A stretch of 15,447 nt of DNA from CAYWHE01 sp964458125 (GCA_964458125.1 CAYWHE010000085.1:1-15447); one strand, 5' to 3'; numbered from the stretch's first letter, positions 1 through 7,832 are shown. The notes: a model not told the origin generated them from the letters alone. Numbers and translations: made by a program.

Positions 1-1
1 C

Positions 2-1234
2 ACGATTACCATCATCGGCTCCGGCCCTGCAGGCGCTGTGGCATCATTGTTTCTATCCAAATTTCAAATTCCTCATACACTCCTGGATCAGGCTGTTTTT
101 CCACGCGATAAAGTATGCGGGGACGGACTGAGCGGAAAAGTGGTCTCTGTACTGAATAAACTGGACACGGACCTGGTGGAGGAATTCAGTAAGGATACGG
201 CTAATTTCCTCGGAAGCTGGGGCGTATTGTTCGCTGCACCCAACGGGAAAAAACTGGAAATCCCGTTTAAAAAAGACATGAGCCGGGAACTTCATGCTCC
301 TGGCTTTGTCTGCAGAAGATTCGTGCTGGATAATTTGCTGTACCAAAAAACTGCATCCCCATTCTGCAATCGACCGGAAGGCGCTAAGGTGACCACCCTG
401 ATAAAAAAAGAAAAGGGAATTGAAATCGCCTATACGGTGAACGGCAACGGCAAATCCCATGAATCTTTGCTGGTCATTGGAGCCGACGGGGAAAGAAGTA
501 TCACACGTAAAACTTTTTTTAAAAAACCCTTTCAGCCCGGTCACTTTTTTGCCGGCGTACGGGGCTATTACAAAGGAGTGTCCGGGATGCACAGTCAGAA
601 CTTCATCGAACTGCATTTTATTAAAAAATTGCTGCCCGGCTATTTCTGGATTTTTCCTTTGCCTGACGGTGACGCCAATGTGGGTGTTTGCGTGCTCTCC
701 TCCAGGGCAGGGAAAGAAAAACTAAACCTTCGTGAAATCATGCTGGACATTATTGCCCGTGAACCCACGATCTGTGACCGGTTTAAAGAAGCAACGCCCG
801 ATGGGACGATAAAAGGATGGGGACTTCCTTTGGGTTCCTCCAGGCAAATACTTACCCGTGATAACCTCCTGCTCACCGGTGATGCCGCCTCCCTGATTGA
901 CCCCTTCACCGGAGAAGGTATCGGCAATGCCATGATGAGCGGTATGCTGTCTGCCCGGGCGGCAAAGGAATGTATGGCTTCGGATTGCTTTGATCATGAT
1001 TTCCTGAAAAACAAGTATGAAAAGGTTCTTTACGAAACCATCGGGGATGAACTGAAACTCAGCCATACTATGCAGAAACTATGCAGAAATCCCTGGCTGT
1101 TTAATTTTGTGGCCAATAAAGCAGAAAAAAACTCCACCTTGCGTGAAACCATCAGTTGCATGTTTGAAGATCTCGATATGCGGACAAAATTAAGAAGCCC
1201 GGCCTACTATGTGAAACTATTGCTGAATCGTTAA
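2..1234 (+). CDS. Geranylgeranyl reductase family FAD-dependent oxidoreductase (5' end cut by window edge)
   Basis: The reading frame is open from base 2 and already encodes the dinucleotide-binding motif IIGSGPAGAVA (about nt 14-46), so the true start lies a few codons outside the window. The in-frame GTG at 38 falls inside that motif and is not a believable start. Family motifs follow in order: FPRDKVCGDGLSGKVV (about nt 98-145), the second FAD motif GADGERSITRK (about nt 480-512), and the third, GDAASLIDPFTGEGIGNAM (about nt 880-936), which contacts the flavin ribityl/phosphate. This set is typical of the geranylgeranyl reductase/FixC-like group in the p-hydroxybenzoate hydroxylase fold class. 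Members reduce isoprenoid chains or act on lipid-like or quinone-like substrates. The actual substrate cannot be read from the sequence. No membrane segment is evident. The next gene begins 105 bp downstream on the same strand. Family assignment is firm; function is not. Confidence 0.88.
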   Translation, partial: TITIIGSGPAGAVASLFLSKFQIPHTLLDQAVFPRDKVCGDGLSGKVVSVLNKLDTDLVEEFSKDTANFLGSWGVLFAAPNGKKLEIPFKKDMSRELHAPGFVCRRFVLDNLLYQKTASPFCNRPEGAKVTTLIKKEKGIEIAYTVNGNGKSHESLLVIGADGERSITRKTFFKKPFQPGHFFAGVRGYYKGVSGMHSQNFIELHFIKKLLPGYFWIFPLPDGDANVGVCVLSSRAGKEKLNLREIMLDIIAREPTICDRFKEATPDGTIKGWGLPLGSSRQILTRDNLLLTGDAASLIDPFTGEGIGNAMMSGMLSARAAKECMASDCFDHDFLKNKYEKVLYETIGDELKLSHTMQKLCRNPWLFNFVANKAEKNSTLRETISCMFEDLDMRTKLRSPAYYVKLLLNR

Positions 1235-1339
1235 TATATACACCGCCCGGAATGCAAAATTCCTGGCTTAATCAATTGCCCCATGCAACATCCCTCCAGA
1301 TACCCGTCATGAATCAGGGATGGAATAAATTGAACCCCT

Positions 1340-2779
1340 ATGGACACTGAATCGGTTACAACAGAAAGATATTTAAGCAGGTTCCGGTTTCCGGCCCGAC
1401 GACTTTTGCCTGCCATAATTTTGTTACTGCATCTCTTCGCAGGTGGAATGATCCTGTGTTTATTTGCCTTTTATAACAGGTACCCGTTGGTTTATTCCGA
1501 TACAGGTACGTATATTTATTCCGGATTTGCCAATTTTTTTCCAATCGATCGTCCGGTTTTTTACGGACTTTTTATCCGGCATATCAGCTTAAAAGCCTCC
1601 CTGTTCCTGGTAATTTTTATGCAGGGTATGATTATCTCCTATATGATGCACTGTTTCTTCCGGTATGTGTGCAGGCTTCAAAAACCCTTGCGCGTTCTCC
1701 TGCCGGCCTGCCTGGTACTGAGCGGCACCACCGGCTTATCCGTTATCGTCAGCGAACTCATTCCCGATGTATTTACCGGAGTGGTATTTATTGGAATGCT
1801 GGTTTTATTGTATGGTGAGAATATCCGGAAAACAGATAAATTATTTTTGACTCTGATTACCTGCCTGGCATTAATCGTTCATCTTTCCCACCTGGTTATA
1901 TTTATGATTTTCATTTTACTGGTACTTGTAATTTATGCTGCCTCTAAATACTATAGGACTTCATTTTTTTACCCGAAAGGAGTTTTTTGGGTCGCCGGTA
2001 TTTACCTGGTTTCAATTCTGATTTACCCGGCAACCCATTATGCCTATGATAAAAAGTTTTATAATCCGGAGGCCAGCGCGGTTTTTAAAATCAACAAACT
2101 GAATGAACTGGGTATCATGCAGGATTTTTTGCGAAATAATTGTAATCAAAAACACTATTCTCTCTGTGATTACCTCGACAAACCCGAATTTAATTATGGC
2201 TTTTTGTGGGATCCCAACAGCCCGGCAAATCTGAACGGAGGCTGGGCCGCCCATGTTGAAGAATATGAGCGAATAATCGATGAGGTCATGGCAATACCAA
2301 AATACCAGAGAATTTACCGGACCAAGGCCGTGGAAGGTACCTTTGTGCAGCTGTTCAGTTTTGATGTGAGCGACATCTTTAAATCCGATGCGGAAGGAGC
2401 ACCGCTGCATATTATTTCCAGCAAATTTCCCCAGGATTTACATTGGTATTTTGGCACCAGGCAAAATAAAGGAACCCTTGATTTCGGAACACTGAATATG
2501 ATTCAATACATCCTGATGGCCATAGCTGCACTCATCATTCTTGTTATCTGGAACTGGAAACTCCTGAAAGAAACTGAGGTTCGCAGAATTTCGTCAGGCA
2601 TCCTGCTGTTGCTTTTCTTCTTTTTTATCAATGCCTTTGTTTGCAGTACCTTGTCCATTATAGCCTCCCGGTTTCAAATGAGGATCATCTGGCTCCTGCC
2701 TGTGTTTGCTTTCTGGATGCTCCTGCATGTGGATGTTGAAAAACTAAAATCTGCTTTTTACAGGCAATCCGAATCGTAG
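1340..2779 (+). CDS. Polytopic membrane protein of unrecognised family, possibly GT-C-like
   Basis: I do not recognise a named family. The 479-residue product has about ten hydrophobic segments: roughly residues 22-45, 86-108, 117-137, 144-158, 167-183, 184-203, 213-232, 386-406, 418-442 and 447-466. A soluble stretch of about 150 residues (about 233-385) lies between segments 7 and 8. A short loop after the first segment holds YSDTGTYIYSG (52-62) and then RPVFYGLF (71-78); SELIPDVF (138-145) follows segment 3. An acidic motif in the first outer loop followed by many helices and a late soluble region resembles GT-C glycosyltransferases that use lipid-linked sugars. That is inference only, since the usual paired acidic residues are not clear. 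The ATG at 1340 has no obvious Shine-Dalgarno, as is usual in this phylum. The gene is convergent with rpoD, whose stop is 121 bp away. It may share a transcript with the upstream oxidoreductase, but the 105-bp gap makes this uncertain. Confidence 0.75.
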   Translation: MDTESVTTERYLSRFRFPARRLLPAIILLLHLFAGGMILCLFAFYNRYPLVYSDTGTYIYSGFANFFPIDRPVFYGLFIRHISLKASLFLVIFMQGMIISYMMHCFFRYVCRLQKPLRVLLPACLVLSGTTGLSVIVSELIPDVFTGVVFIGMLVLLYGENIRKTDKLFLTLITCLALIVHLSHLVIFMIFILLVLVIYAASKYYRTSFFYPKGVFWVAGIYLVSILIYPATHYAYDKKFYNPEASAVFKINKLNELGIMQDFLRNNCNQKHYSLCDYLDKPEFNYGFLWDPNSPANLNGGWAAHVEEYERIIDEVMAIPKYQRIYRTKAVEGTFVQLFSFDVSDIFKSDAEGAPLHIISSKFPQDLHWYFGTRQNKGTLDFGTLNMIQYILMAIAALIILVIWNWKLLKETEVRRISSGILLLLFFFFINAFVCSTLSIIASRFQMRIIWLLPVFAFWMLLHVDVEKLKSAFYRQSES

Positions 2780-2793
2780 GTTAAGGGTATAGT

Positions 2794-2830
2794 CCGGTTA
2801 AAAAAGTGAATCGACCGTCATTATAACCGG
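2794..2830. terminator. Weak candidate bidirectional terminator between convergent genes
   Basis: A perfect 7-bp inverted repeat, CCGGTTA (2794-2800) and TAACCGG (2824-2830), is separated by 23 nt that begin with an A-run. It sits between the stop of the membrane protein gene (2779) and the stop of rpoD (2901, minus strand), where a shared terminator would be expected. The loop is long and the T-tract is poor, so this is tentative. Confidence 0.3.
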
Positions 2831-2900
2831 CTATTGCAACCTGATTTCTGAAAAAGATGAGGTAAAAGCGGAGGATGTCGGTTTTCTATTCCATAACCAT

Positions 2901-3764
2901 TCAACCCAGATAGGACCGTAACAGGTTGCTTCTTGATTTATGTTTCAGTCTCCTGATCGCATTCTCCTTGATCTGCCTGACCCGTTCACGTGTCAGGTCA
3001 AATTTTTCACCGATTTCATCCAGGCTCAGGCCGTAATTCTGGCCGATGCCATAAAACATTTTAACAATCTCACTTTCACGGCTGGATAAAGTTTTCAGCA
3101 ATCTCAGAATTTCGGAATGCAGCGATTCTGAAATCAGCTGGTCATCGGTAACCGGGGCGTCCGAACTGGTCAGCATTTCGGACAGGGTGGCCCCTTCATC
3201 ATTATCGAGCGGGGCGTCCATGGAAACCGTATGCGTTACCATCAGGATCGTATCCTCCACCTGCCTGTCGCTCATCTCAACTGTTTCGGCAATCTCAGCC
3301 GGGCTCGGCTCCCGTTGAAATTTCTGCTCCAGCTGGGAAAAAACTTTGCGTATCCGGTGGTAATTCCCGACCTGATTTAATGGAAGCCTGACCATGCGGG
3401 CCTGTTCCGCAAGAGCCTGCAAGATGGCCTGACGAATCCACCAGACAGCATAGGAAATGAATTTAAACCCTTTAGTTTCATCAAATTTATGTGCAGCCTT
3501 AATCAGTCCCAGGTTGCCTTCATTGATGAGGTCCGACAGGCTCAAACCCTGTCCCTGGTATTGCTTGGCGACCGAAACCACGAAACGGAGGTTGGCTTTG
3601 GTGAGTTTTTCAAGTGCATACTGATCCCCGATACGGATACGGACGGCTAAACGCGCTTCCTCATCAGGTGTTACCATGGGTTCCTTGGCAATTTCCTGGA
3701 GGTATTTTTCTAACGAAGCACTTTCACGATTGGTAATGGAACGCGTAATTTTTAATTGACGCAT
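2901..3764 (-). CDS. rpoD: Primary RNA polymerase sigma factor (sigma-70, Bacteroidota type)
   Basis: The product is the housekeeping sigma subunit that directs RNA polymerase to promoters. I place the start at the ATG at 3764, giving 287 residues beginning MRQLKIT, the conserved N-terminus of this family in Bacteroidota. An ATG 14 codons upstream (3806) is open but would add an atypical extension. Region 1.2 covers about residues 15-47. Region 2 runs about 50-120, with the core-binding and -10-melting signature NLRFVVSVAKQYQ, DLINEGNLGLIKAA and FKFISYAVWWIRQ. Region 3 is about 130-180. Region 4 is about 220-287, with the helix-turn-helix LSLDEIGEKFDLTRERVRQI. The acidic N-terminal region 1.1 of proteobacterial RpoD is absent, as is normal in this phylum, where the sigma reads -33/-7 promoters. 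rsgA lies 226 bp upstream on the same strand. I found no convincing promoter in that gap and no supported gene. Confidence 0.97.
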   Translation of the reverse strand: MRQLKITRSITNRESASLEKYLQEIAKEPMVTPDEEARLAVRIRIGDQYALEKLTKANLRFVVSVAKQYQGQGLSLSDLINEGNLGLIKAAHKFDETKGFKFISYAVWWIRQAILQALAEQARMVRLPLNQVGNYHRIRKVFSQLEQKFQREPSPAEIAETVEMSDRQVEDTILMVTHTVSMDAPLDNDEGATLSEMLTSSDAPVTDDQLISESLHSEILRLLKTLSSRESEIVKMFYGIGQNYGLSLDEIGEKFDLTRERVRQIKENAIRRLKHKSRSNLLRSYLG

Positions 3765-3990
3765 AAGCAATTGGTTTTTAGTAAACGGTTGGTTGGTTAT
3801 GGCCAAATCAACAAATTTGATGCCATGGATGAAAAAAAGATGAATTCGGATGATAGCCCGGATCTTTCCCTGCTCCGGTGTGAACAGTTACCCGCAGGCT
3901 TGTTTCAGCAGGTATACGGGCATGAATGTTTTGATCTGAAAACGAAACAGGTATGCTTCAGGATGGCTGGTCTGGAAAATTTCCGGAAAG

Positions 3991-4911
3991 CTACCGGAAT
4001 ATGTCTTCATTGTGTAAAATACTCAGGTAATTATGATAGCGTGATGGATGAATTTTTCCCTCACTGACCGCGGCTTTTACCGCACAATGGACTTCATGTT
4101 CATGGAGGCAGTTATTGAATTTACAGCCCGGTAACAAGGGAACCATTTCCCTGAAATAATGTGCAATCTCTTCTTTGTTAAATGCATAGGTTCCGAACTC
4201 TCCGATTCCGGGAGTATCAACAATATACCCGCCGAAGGAAAGCGGGAACATTTCAGCAAAAGTGGTGGTATGCACGCCCTTCTCATGTTGCTGCGAAATA
4301 GCGGCAATTTTTAGTGACAATGCAGGATCCAGGGTATTGATCAGGCTCGATTTACCAACACCCGAATGACCAGCCAGGAGAGTGATTTTATCCTTCAGCA
4401 GGGATCTTAACTGGTCTAACTGAAACCCGGTTGTCGCCGATACCTGTATACAAGTATAGTTCAGCGGCTGGTAAATGCCAAGCAGTTCCTCCAGGAGGAC
4501 ATTAAAATCAGCCTGTTTCCTTAAATCCACCTTATTAAATACCAGGAAAGCGGGTATGTGATAAGCTTCAGCTGTAGCCAGGAACCGGTCGATAAAACCC
4601 GTCGAAGTCCTGGGTAAAAGCGGGGTTACCACCAGGGCTGCTGCATCCAGGTTACAAGCCAGGATCTGCGATTGTCTGGAAAGCTTGACCGATTTCCGTA
4701 TGATGTAATTTTTACGCTCCTCGATGGTGTGGATGAGGGCTATGCCATCGGGCATCGGTTCATCAAAATGAACCAGGTCACCAACAGCCAGTGGATTTGT
4801 TGAGTCAATTCCCTTCAGCTTAAAAGTGCCCTTGATCCGGCAGGTATACCGCTTTCCGCCGGATTCAACCTGGTACTGACTACCGGTGGTTTTAACTACA
4901 ATTCCTGTCAA
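3991..4911 (-). CDS. rsgA: Small ribosomal subunit biogenesis GTPase RsgA
   Basis: RsgA (YjeQ/YloQ) is a cytoplasmic, ribosome-stimulated GTPase that acts late in 30S subunit maturation. The 306-residue product has the expected three parts. An N-terminal OB-fold spans about residues 1-68. The circularly permuted GTPase domain has its motifs in the diagnostic order G4 NKVD (126-129), G5 SAT (158-160), G1 GHSGVGKS (181-188), G2 around HTTT (214-217) and G3 DTPG (232-235). A C-terminal zinc-binding region carries C263-x4-C268-x-H270-x5-C276. Length is normal for the family. The gene is divergent from gldA, with 117 bp between the start codons, and has a plausible -33/-7 promoter close upstream. 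No anomaly is visible. Confidence 0.97.
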   Translation of the reverse strand: MTGIVVKTTGSQYQVESGGKRYTCRIKGTFKLKGIDSTNPLAVGDLVHFDEPMPDGIALIHTIEERKNYIIRKSVKLSRQSQILACNLDAAALVVTPLLPRTSTGFIDRFLATAEAYHIPAFLVFNKVDLRKQADFNVLLEELLGIYQPLNYTCIQVSATTGFQLDQLRSLLKDKITLLAGHSGVGKSSLINTLDPALSLKIAAISQQHEKGVHTTTFAEMFPLSFGGYIVDTPGIGEFGTYAFNKEEIAHYFREMVPLLPGCKFNNCLHEHEVHCAVKAAVSEGKIHPSRYHNYLSILHNEDIFR

Positions 4912-4931
4912 TGGTCTTGGTTATGTTCTGG

Positions 4932-4958
4932 TAAAAATACCGTTTAAGTGAAAGCCAA
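4932..4958 (-). promoter_or_regulatory. Candidate rsgA promoter (-33/-7 type)
   Basis: On the minus strand, TTG (4958-4956) and TATTTTTA (4939-4932) are 16 bp apart. The second matches the Bacteroidota -7 consensus TAnnTTTG at all defined positions except the last. It would place a transcript start about 15 nt before the rsgA ATG at 4911. The spacing equals that of the better match in front of the giant surface-protein gene. Confidence 0.45.
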
Positions 4959-4971
4959 TGATACTTTGTGC

Positions 4972-4979
4972 TAATTTTA
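4972..4979 (+). promoter_or_regulatory. Possible -7 element of the gldA promoter
   Basis: TAATTTTA fits TAnnTTTG except for its last base and lies about 50 bp before the gldA start. No TTG is present at the matching -33 distance, so this is a weak call resting on one half-site and position. Confidence 0.3.
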
Positions 4980-5028
4980 CCGCCCGGATGTCATCCAGGA
5001 AAACAATTTCTAAAACAGCATTGCGGAT

Positions 5029-5949
5029 ATGTCGGTAAAAGCCAGCCGGGTAACCAGAATATACGGGAAACAAAAGGCCCTTGACGAGGTTTCATTCGAA
5101 ATCTTTAAGGGGGAGATTGTTGGCTTTCTGGGGCCGAATGGCGCAGGAAAATCAACCATGATGAAGATTATTACCTGTTTTTTGCCTCCGACTTCAGGTT
5201 CTGTTCAGGTGGATGGTTTTGATACGATGGAAGATTCGCTCAGCGTACGCAAACACGTAGGGTATCTTCCTGAACATAATCCCCTCTACCTCGAAATGTA
5301 TGTGGTGGAATACCTTTCTTTTATTGCAGGCCTTCACCTCCCTTCCAGGATCATTGCCTCCCGGGTGGCTGAAATGATTGCCATTACCGGACTGGAGCCC
5401 GAGAAAAAGAAAAAAATAGGGGCCCTGTCAAAGGGATACCGCCAGCGTGTTGGACTGGCCCAGGCCATGGTTCACGATCCGAACGTACTGATACTCGATG
5501 AACCCACCTCCGGCCTGGATCCCAACCAACTGGTTGAAATACGGTCGTTAATCAGGCAGTTGGGTAAGGAAAAAACCGTCATACTCTCCACCCATATCAT
5601 GCAGGAAGTGGAAGCCATCTGCAATCGGGTGATCATCATCAACAAGGGACACCTGGTGGCCGATGATACAACGAACTCACTTCGGCAAAAACTGGCCAGC
5701 GCCCATGTGATCCAGGTGGAATTTGACCAGCCTGTAAAAAAGGAGGCCCTCATGCATATTGAAGGATTAAAAGACGCCCGTCAGCTGGATGGAAACAGGT
5801 GGAAACTTACCTGTTCCGATCAGTCCGATATCCGGGCAACGCTATTCCGCTTTGCTGTGGAAAACGGGCTGGCAATCCTTCACCAGCAAAAAGAAACCCA
5901 GAGCCTGGAGGAAGTTTTTCAACAACTGACATCCACTGGAAAAACCTGA
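5029..5949 (+). CDS. gldA: Gliding-motility ABC transporter ATP-binding subunit GldA
   Basis: The 306-residue product is a complete ABC ATPase. It has Walker A GPNGAGKS (35-42), the Q-loop region YLPEHNPLYLE (79-89) with Glu in place of the usual Gln, the signature LSKGYRQR (133-140), Walker B LILDEPT (154-160), the D-loop SGLD (161-164) and the H-loop STH (187-189). The GYLPEHNPLYL segment and a C-terminal extension of about 90 residues after the ATPase core are features I associate with GldA. In Flavobacterium johnsoniae GldA works with the membrane proteins GldF and GldG and was linked to gliding motility. No gldF or gldG is in this window; gldA being unlinked from gldFG is also known from F. 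johnsoniae. Its role in organisms that do not glide is unclear, and a generic ABC-2 exporter ATPase is the alternative. The gene starts at the ATG at 5029, divergent from rsgA. Confidence 0.85.
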   Translation: MSVKASRVTRIYGKQKALDEVSFEIFKGEIVGFLGPNGAGKSTMMKIITCFLPPTSGSVQVDGFDTMEDSLSVRKHVGYLPEHNPLYLEMYVVEYLSFIAGLHLPSRIIASRVAEMIAITGLEPEKKKKIGALSKGYRQRVGLAQAMVHDPNVLILDEPTSGLDPNQLVEIRSLIRQLGKEKTVILSTHIMQEVEAICNRVIIINKGHLVADDTTNSLRQKLASAHVIQVEFDQPVKKEALMHIEGLKDARQLDGNRWKLTCSDQSDIRATLFRFAVENGLAILHQQKETQSLEEVFQQLTSTGKT

Positions 5950-6012
5950 TGGTTCGTTTTCATTATCCGCAGCCATCACTGAGCTGTTCCGGATTACTTT
6001 TCCCGCATCGTT

Positions 6013-6054
6013 AAACCTGGTTATCACCGGGGCAGATAACTGAATCACAGGTTT
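6013..6054 (+). other. Imperfect hairpin between gldA and metK
   Basis: Two nested inverted repeats form one stem: AAACCTG (6013-6019) pairs with CAGGTTT (6048-6054), and GTTATC (6020-6025) with GATAAC (6035-6040). The loop is 9 nt (ACCGGGGCA) and there is a 7-nt one-sided bulge (TGAATCA). It lies 64 bp after the gldA stop and upstream of the metK -7 box. It may end the gldA transcript, but it has no real T-tract, so a processing or protein-binding site is equally possible. Apart from this and the promoter, the 266-bp gap shows no gene. Confidence 0.45.
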
Positions 6055-6127
6055 TCACATGATCACATTTGCACCTGAAGGGCACCCAACAATTTTCAGA
6101 TAAATTTTTATAAATCCTTAATTTAAC

Positions 6128-6135
6128 TAAATTTG
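6128..6135 (+). promoter_or_regulatory. metK promoter, -7 element
   Basis: TAAATTTG is an exact match to the Bacteroidota -7 consensus TAnnTTTG. Transcription would begin near 6141, leaving a leader of about 75 nt before the metK ATG at 6216. The -33 position has only a T-run, no TTG. The leader holds a small GC-rich hairpin around 6145-6170, but I could not match it to any SAM riboswitch class I know. Confidence 0.55.
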
Positions 6136-6215
6136 CACCCTTTCCGGCCGGGCGGTCTATACCGGGCACTTGAAAACCAGTTTCCATCAACTAACTAATA
6201 ACCGAAACCAGAAGA

Positions 6216-7466
6216 ATGTCTTATTTATTTACATCCGAATCCGTATCCGAAGGCCATCCCGACAAGGTGGCAGACCAGATTTCCGATGCCCTGATTGATC
6301 ATTTTCTTGCTTTTGACCCCTCCTCCAAAGTGGCCTGTGAAACGCTGGTGACCACCGGTCAGGTTGTACTTGCCGGTGAGGTGAAATCATCCACCTATCT
6401 GGACGTACAAAAAATTGCCCGTGATGTGATAGCCAGGATTGGCTATACCCGGAGTGAGTATATGTTTGAAGCCCATTCCTGCGGAGTTTTGTCGGCTATC
6501 CACGAACAATCCAGCGATATCAACCAGGGTGTTGAACGTAAGAAAAAGGAAGAACAGGGTGCCGGCGATCAGGGAATGATGTTTGGATATGCGGTCAATG
6601 AGACGGAAGATTATATGCCATTGGCGCTGGACCTGGCGCATAAGTTGCTCATTGAACTGGCCGCACTGAGAAGGGAAAACAAACAGATGAAATACCTGCG
6701 CCCCGATGCCAAATCCCAGGTCACCCTCGAATACGATGACCGGCACAAGCCGGTCCGCGTGGATGCCATTGTCATTTCCACGCAGCATGACGATTGGGAT
6801 TCGGATATGGTGATGCTGAAACAAATTAAAAAGGATATCATCAATATCCTCGTACCCCGTATTCAGGCCAAATACCCGAAGTATAAACCCTTTTTCAATG
6901 ATCAGATCACTTACCATGTCAATCCAACCGGCAAATTTGTAATCGGCGGTCCTCATGGCGATACAGGGCTTACCGGCCGGAAAATCATTGTGGATACCTA
7001 CGGAGGCAAAGGCGCACACGGAGGCGGAGCCTTTTCCGGAAAAGATCCCTCCAAGGTTGACCGTTCAGCTGCTTATGCGACCCGCCATATTGCTAAAAAT
7101 CTGGTTGCCGCCGGCGTATGCACCGAAGCGCTGGTTCAGGTTTCTTACGCCATTGGGGTTGCCAAACCCATGGGTATCAATGTCAACACATTTGGAACTG
7201 CAAAAGTTAAAATGAATGATTCCCAGATCGGGAAGGTGGTGGAGCGAATCTTTGACATGCGTCCTTATTTTATTGAGAAAAGGCTGAAACTTCGTAACCC
7301 GATTTATTCTGAAACGGCAGCCTACGGGCACATGGGAAGAAAAAACGAAACCGTTACCAAGACCTTTGAAACGCCTGAAGGCAAAAAGATTACCCGGCAG
7401 GTTGAATTATTCACCTGGGAAAAACTGGATTATGTTGATCAGGTAAAAAAAGCATTTAAAATCTGA
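6216..7466 (+). CDS. metK: S-adenosylmethionine synthase
   Basis: MetK makes S-adenosylmethionine from methionine and ATP in the cytoplasm, releasing phosphate and pyrophosphate. The 416-residue product carries the family signatures: SEGHPDKVADQISDA (11-25) with the catalytic His14 and ATP-binding residues; GAGDQGMMFGYA (115-126), the adenosine/methionine site; GGPHGDTGLTGRK (244-256); and GGGAFSGKDPSKVDRSAAY (269-287), with the phosphate-binding lysine. It is about 30 residues longer than the E. coli enzyme (384). The extra length includes a lysine/glutamate-rich stretch at 107-114 just before GAGDQG and a longer middle region. The gene has its own promoter and terminator, so it is probably transcribed alone. 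Confidence 0.98.
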   Translation: MSYLFTSESVSEGHPDKVADQISDALIDHFLAFDPSSKVACETLVTTGQVVLAGEVKSSTYLDVQKIARDVIARIGYTRSEYMFEAHSCGVLSAIHEQSSDINQGVERKKKEEQGAGDQGMMFGYAVNETEDYMPLALDLAHKLLIELAALRRENKQMKYLRPDAKSQVTLEYDDRHKPVRVDAIVISTQHDDWDSDMVMLKQIKKDIINILVPRIQAKYPKYKPFFNDQITYHVNPTGKFVIGGPHGDTGLTGRKIIVDTYGGKGAHGGGAFSGKDPSKVDRSAAYATRHIAKNLVAAGVCTEALVQVSYAIGVAKPMGINVNTFGTAKVKMNDSQIGKVVERIFDMRPYFIEKRLKLRNPIYSETAAYGHMGRKNETVTKTFETPEGKKITRQVELFTWEKLDYVDQVKKAFKI

Positions 7467-7480
7467 TACTACCCAACAAC

Positions 7481-7514
7481 AAAAAGCCGGCTCCTGATCA
7501 GCCGGTTTTTTTTT
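7481..7514 (+). terminator. Intrinsic terminator of metK
   Basis: Stem CCGGCT (7487-7492) and AGCCGG (7500-7505), with loop CCTGATC, is followed by nine T residues (7506-7514) and preceded by five A residues that can extend the stem. It begins 15 bp after the metK stop codon. This is a canonical rho-independent terminator. Confidence 0.92.
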
Positions 7515-7579
7515 GAGTTTTAATTTTCCGGTCGGAAATTATTTTTTTTACTCCTTTTAATGTCGTGCCATATCTCAAA

Positions 7580-7688
7580 ACAGGTCGCCATTTTTAAAAA
7601 TATTCCCCGAAAGACCTGTATTAAATACGTCCATTACAAACAATCCTGCATTGTTTCAAACGGATTACCATCATTTTTTAAGTAATCC
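7580..7688. repeat. Three consecutive inverted repeats (possible structured RNA or regulatory DNA)
   Basis: Three perfect 7-bp inverted repeats follow one another. ACAGGTC (7580-7586) pairs with GACCTGT (7613-7619), with the 12-bp palindrome ATTTTTAAAAAT in its loop. AAACAAT (7638-7644) pairs with ATTGTTT (7650-7656) around CCTGC. GGATTAC (7662-7668) pairs with GTAATCC (7682-7688) around a T-rich 13-nt loop and is followed by TTTCTTATCTTTTT. The last could act as a terminator. No known RNA family is recognised. Confidence 0.4.
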
Positions 7689-7832
7689 TTTCTTATCTTT
7701 TTAAGGATCTCCGGCAGGCGTAAATTTTATACTTCCGGAAAATTCAGTTGTCGGGAACCTTTACCGGCACCCGGAAACCGCATAAAACTGCCTGTAATCT
7801 TACATCGATCAGGTTCTGCGGAAATAGCCCGA

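Noticed and set aside
1249..1263. GGAAT-GCAAA-ATTCC hairpin after the oxidoreductase gene as a terminator
   Set aside because: The stem is 5 bp, AT-rich and has no T-tract; too weak to call.
1289..1350. Inverted repeat CATCCCT/AGGGATG (1289-1322) and a 13-codon upstream frame (1309-1350) overlapping the start of the membrane protein gene
   Set aside because: The stem is only 7 bp around a 20-nt loop, and the short frame has no attenuator-like codon bias. Both are likely by chance in a 105-bp gap.
3765..3806. ATG at 3806 as the rpoD start
   Set aside because: The family begins at MRQLKIT (ATG at 3764); the extra 14 residues are not part of the conserved protein.
3756..4067. Open frame of 103 codons (or 80 from the ATG at 3825) on the plus strand between rpoD and rsgA
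   Set aside because: It runs antisense over the 3' end of rsgA and, in the longer form, over the start of rpoD. Its product has no recognisable motif or signal, and there is no supporting promoter.
5799..6014. Short plus-strand open frame overlapping the end of gldA
   Set aside because: It is out of frame with gldA, its product has no recognisable features, and most of it lies within the gldA coding sequence.
6136..6215. SAM riboswitch in the metK leader
   Set aside because: I could not fit the leader to any SAM aptamer class; only a small GC-rich hairpin is visible.
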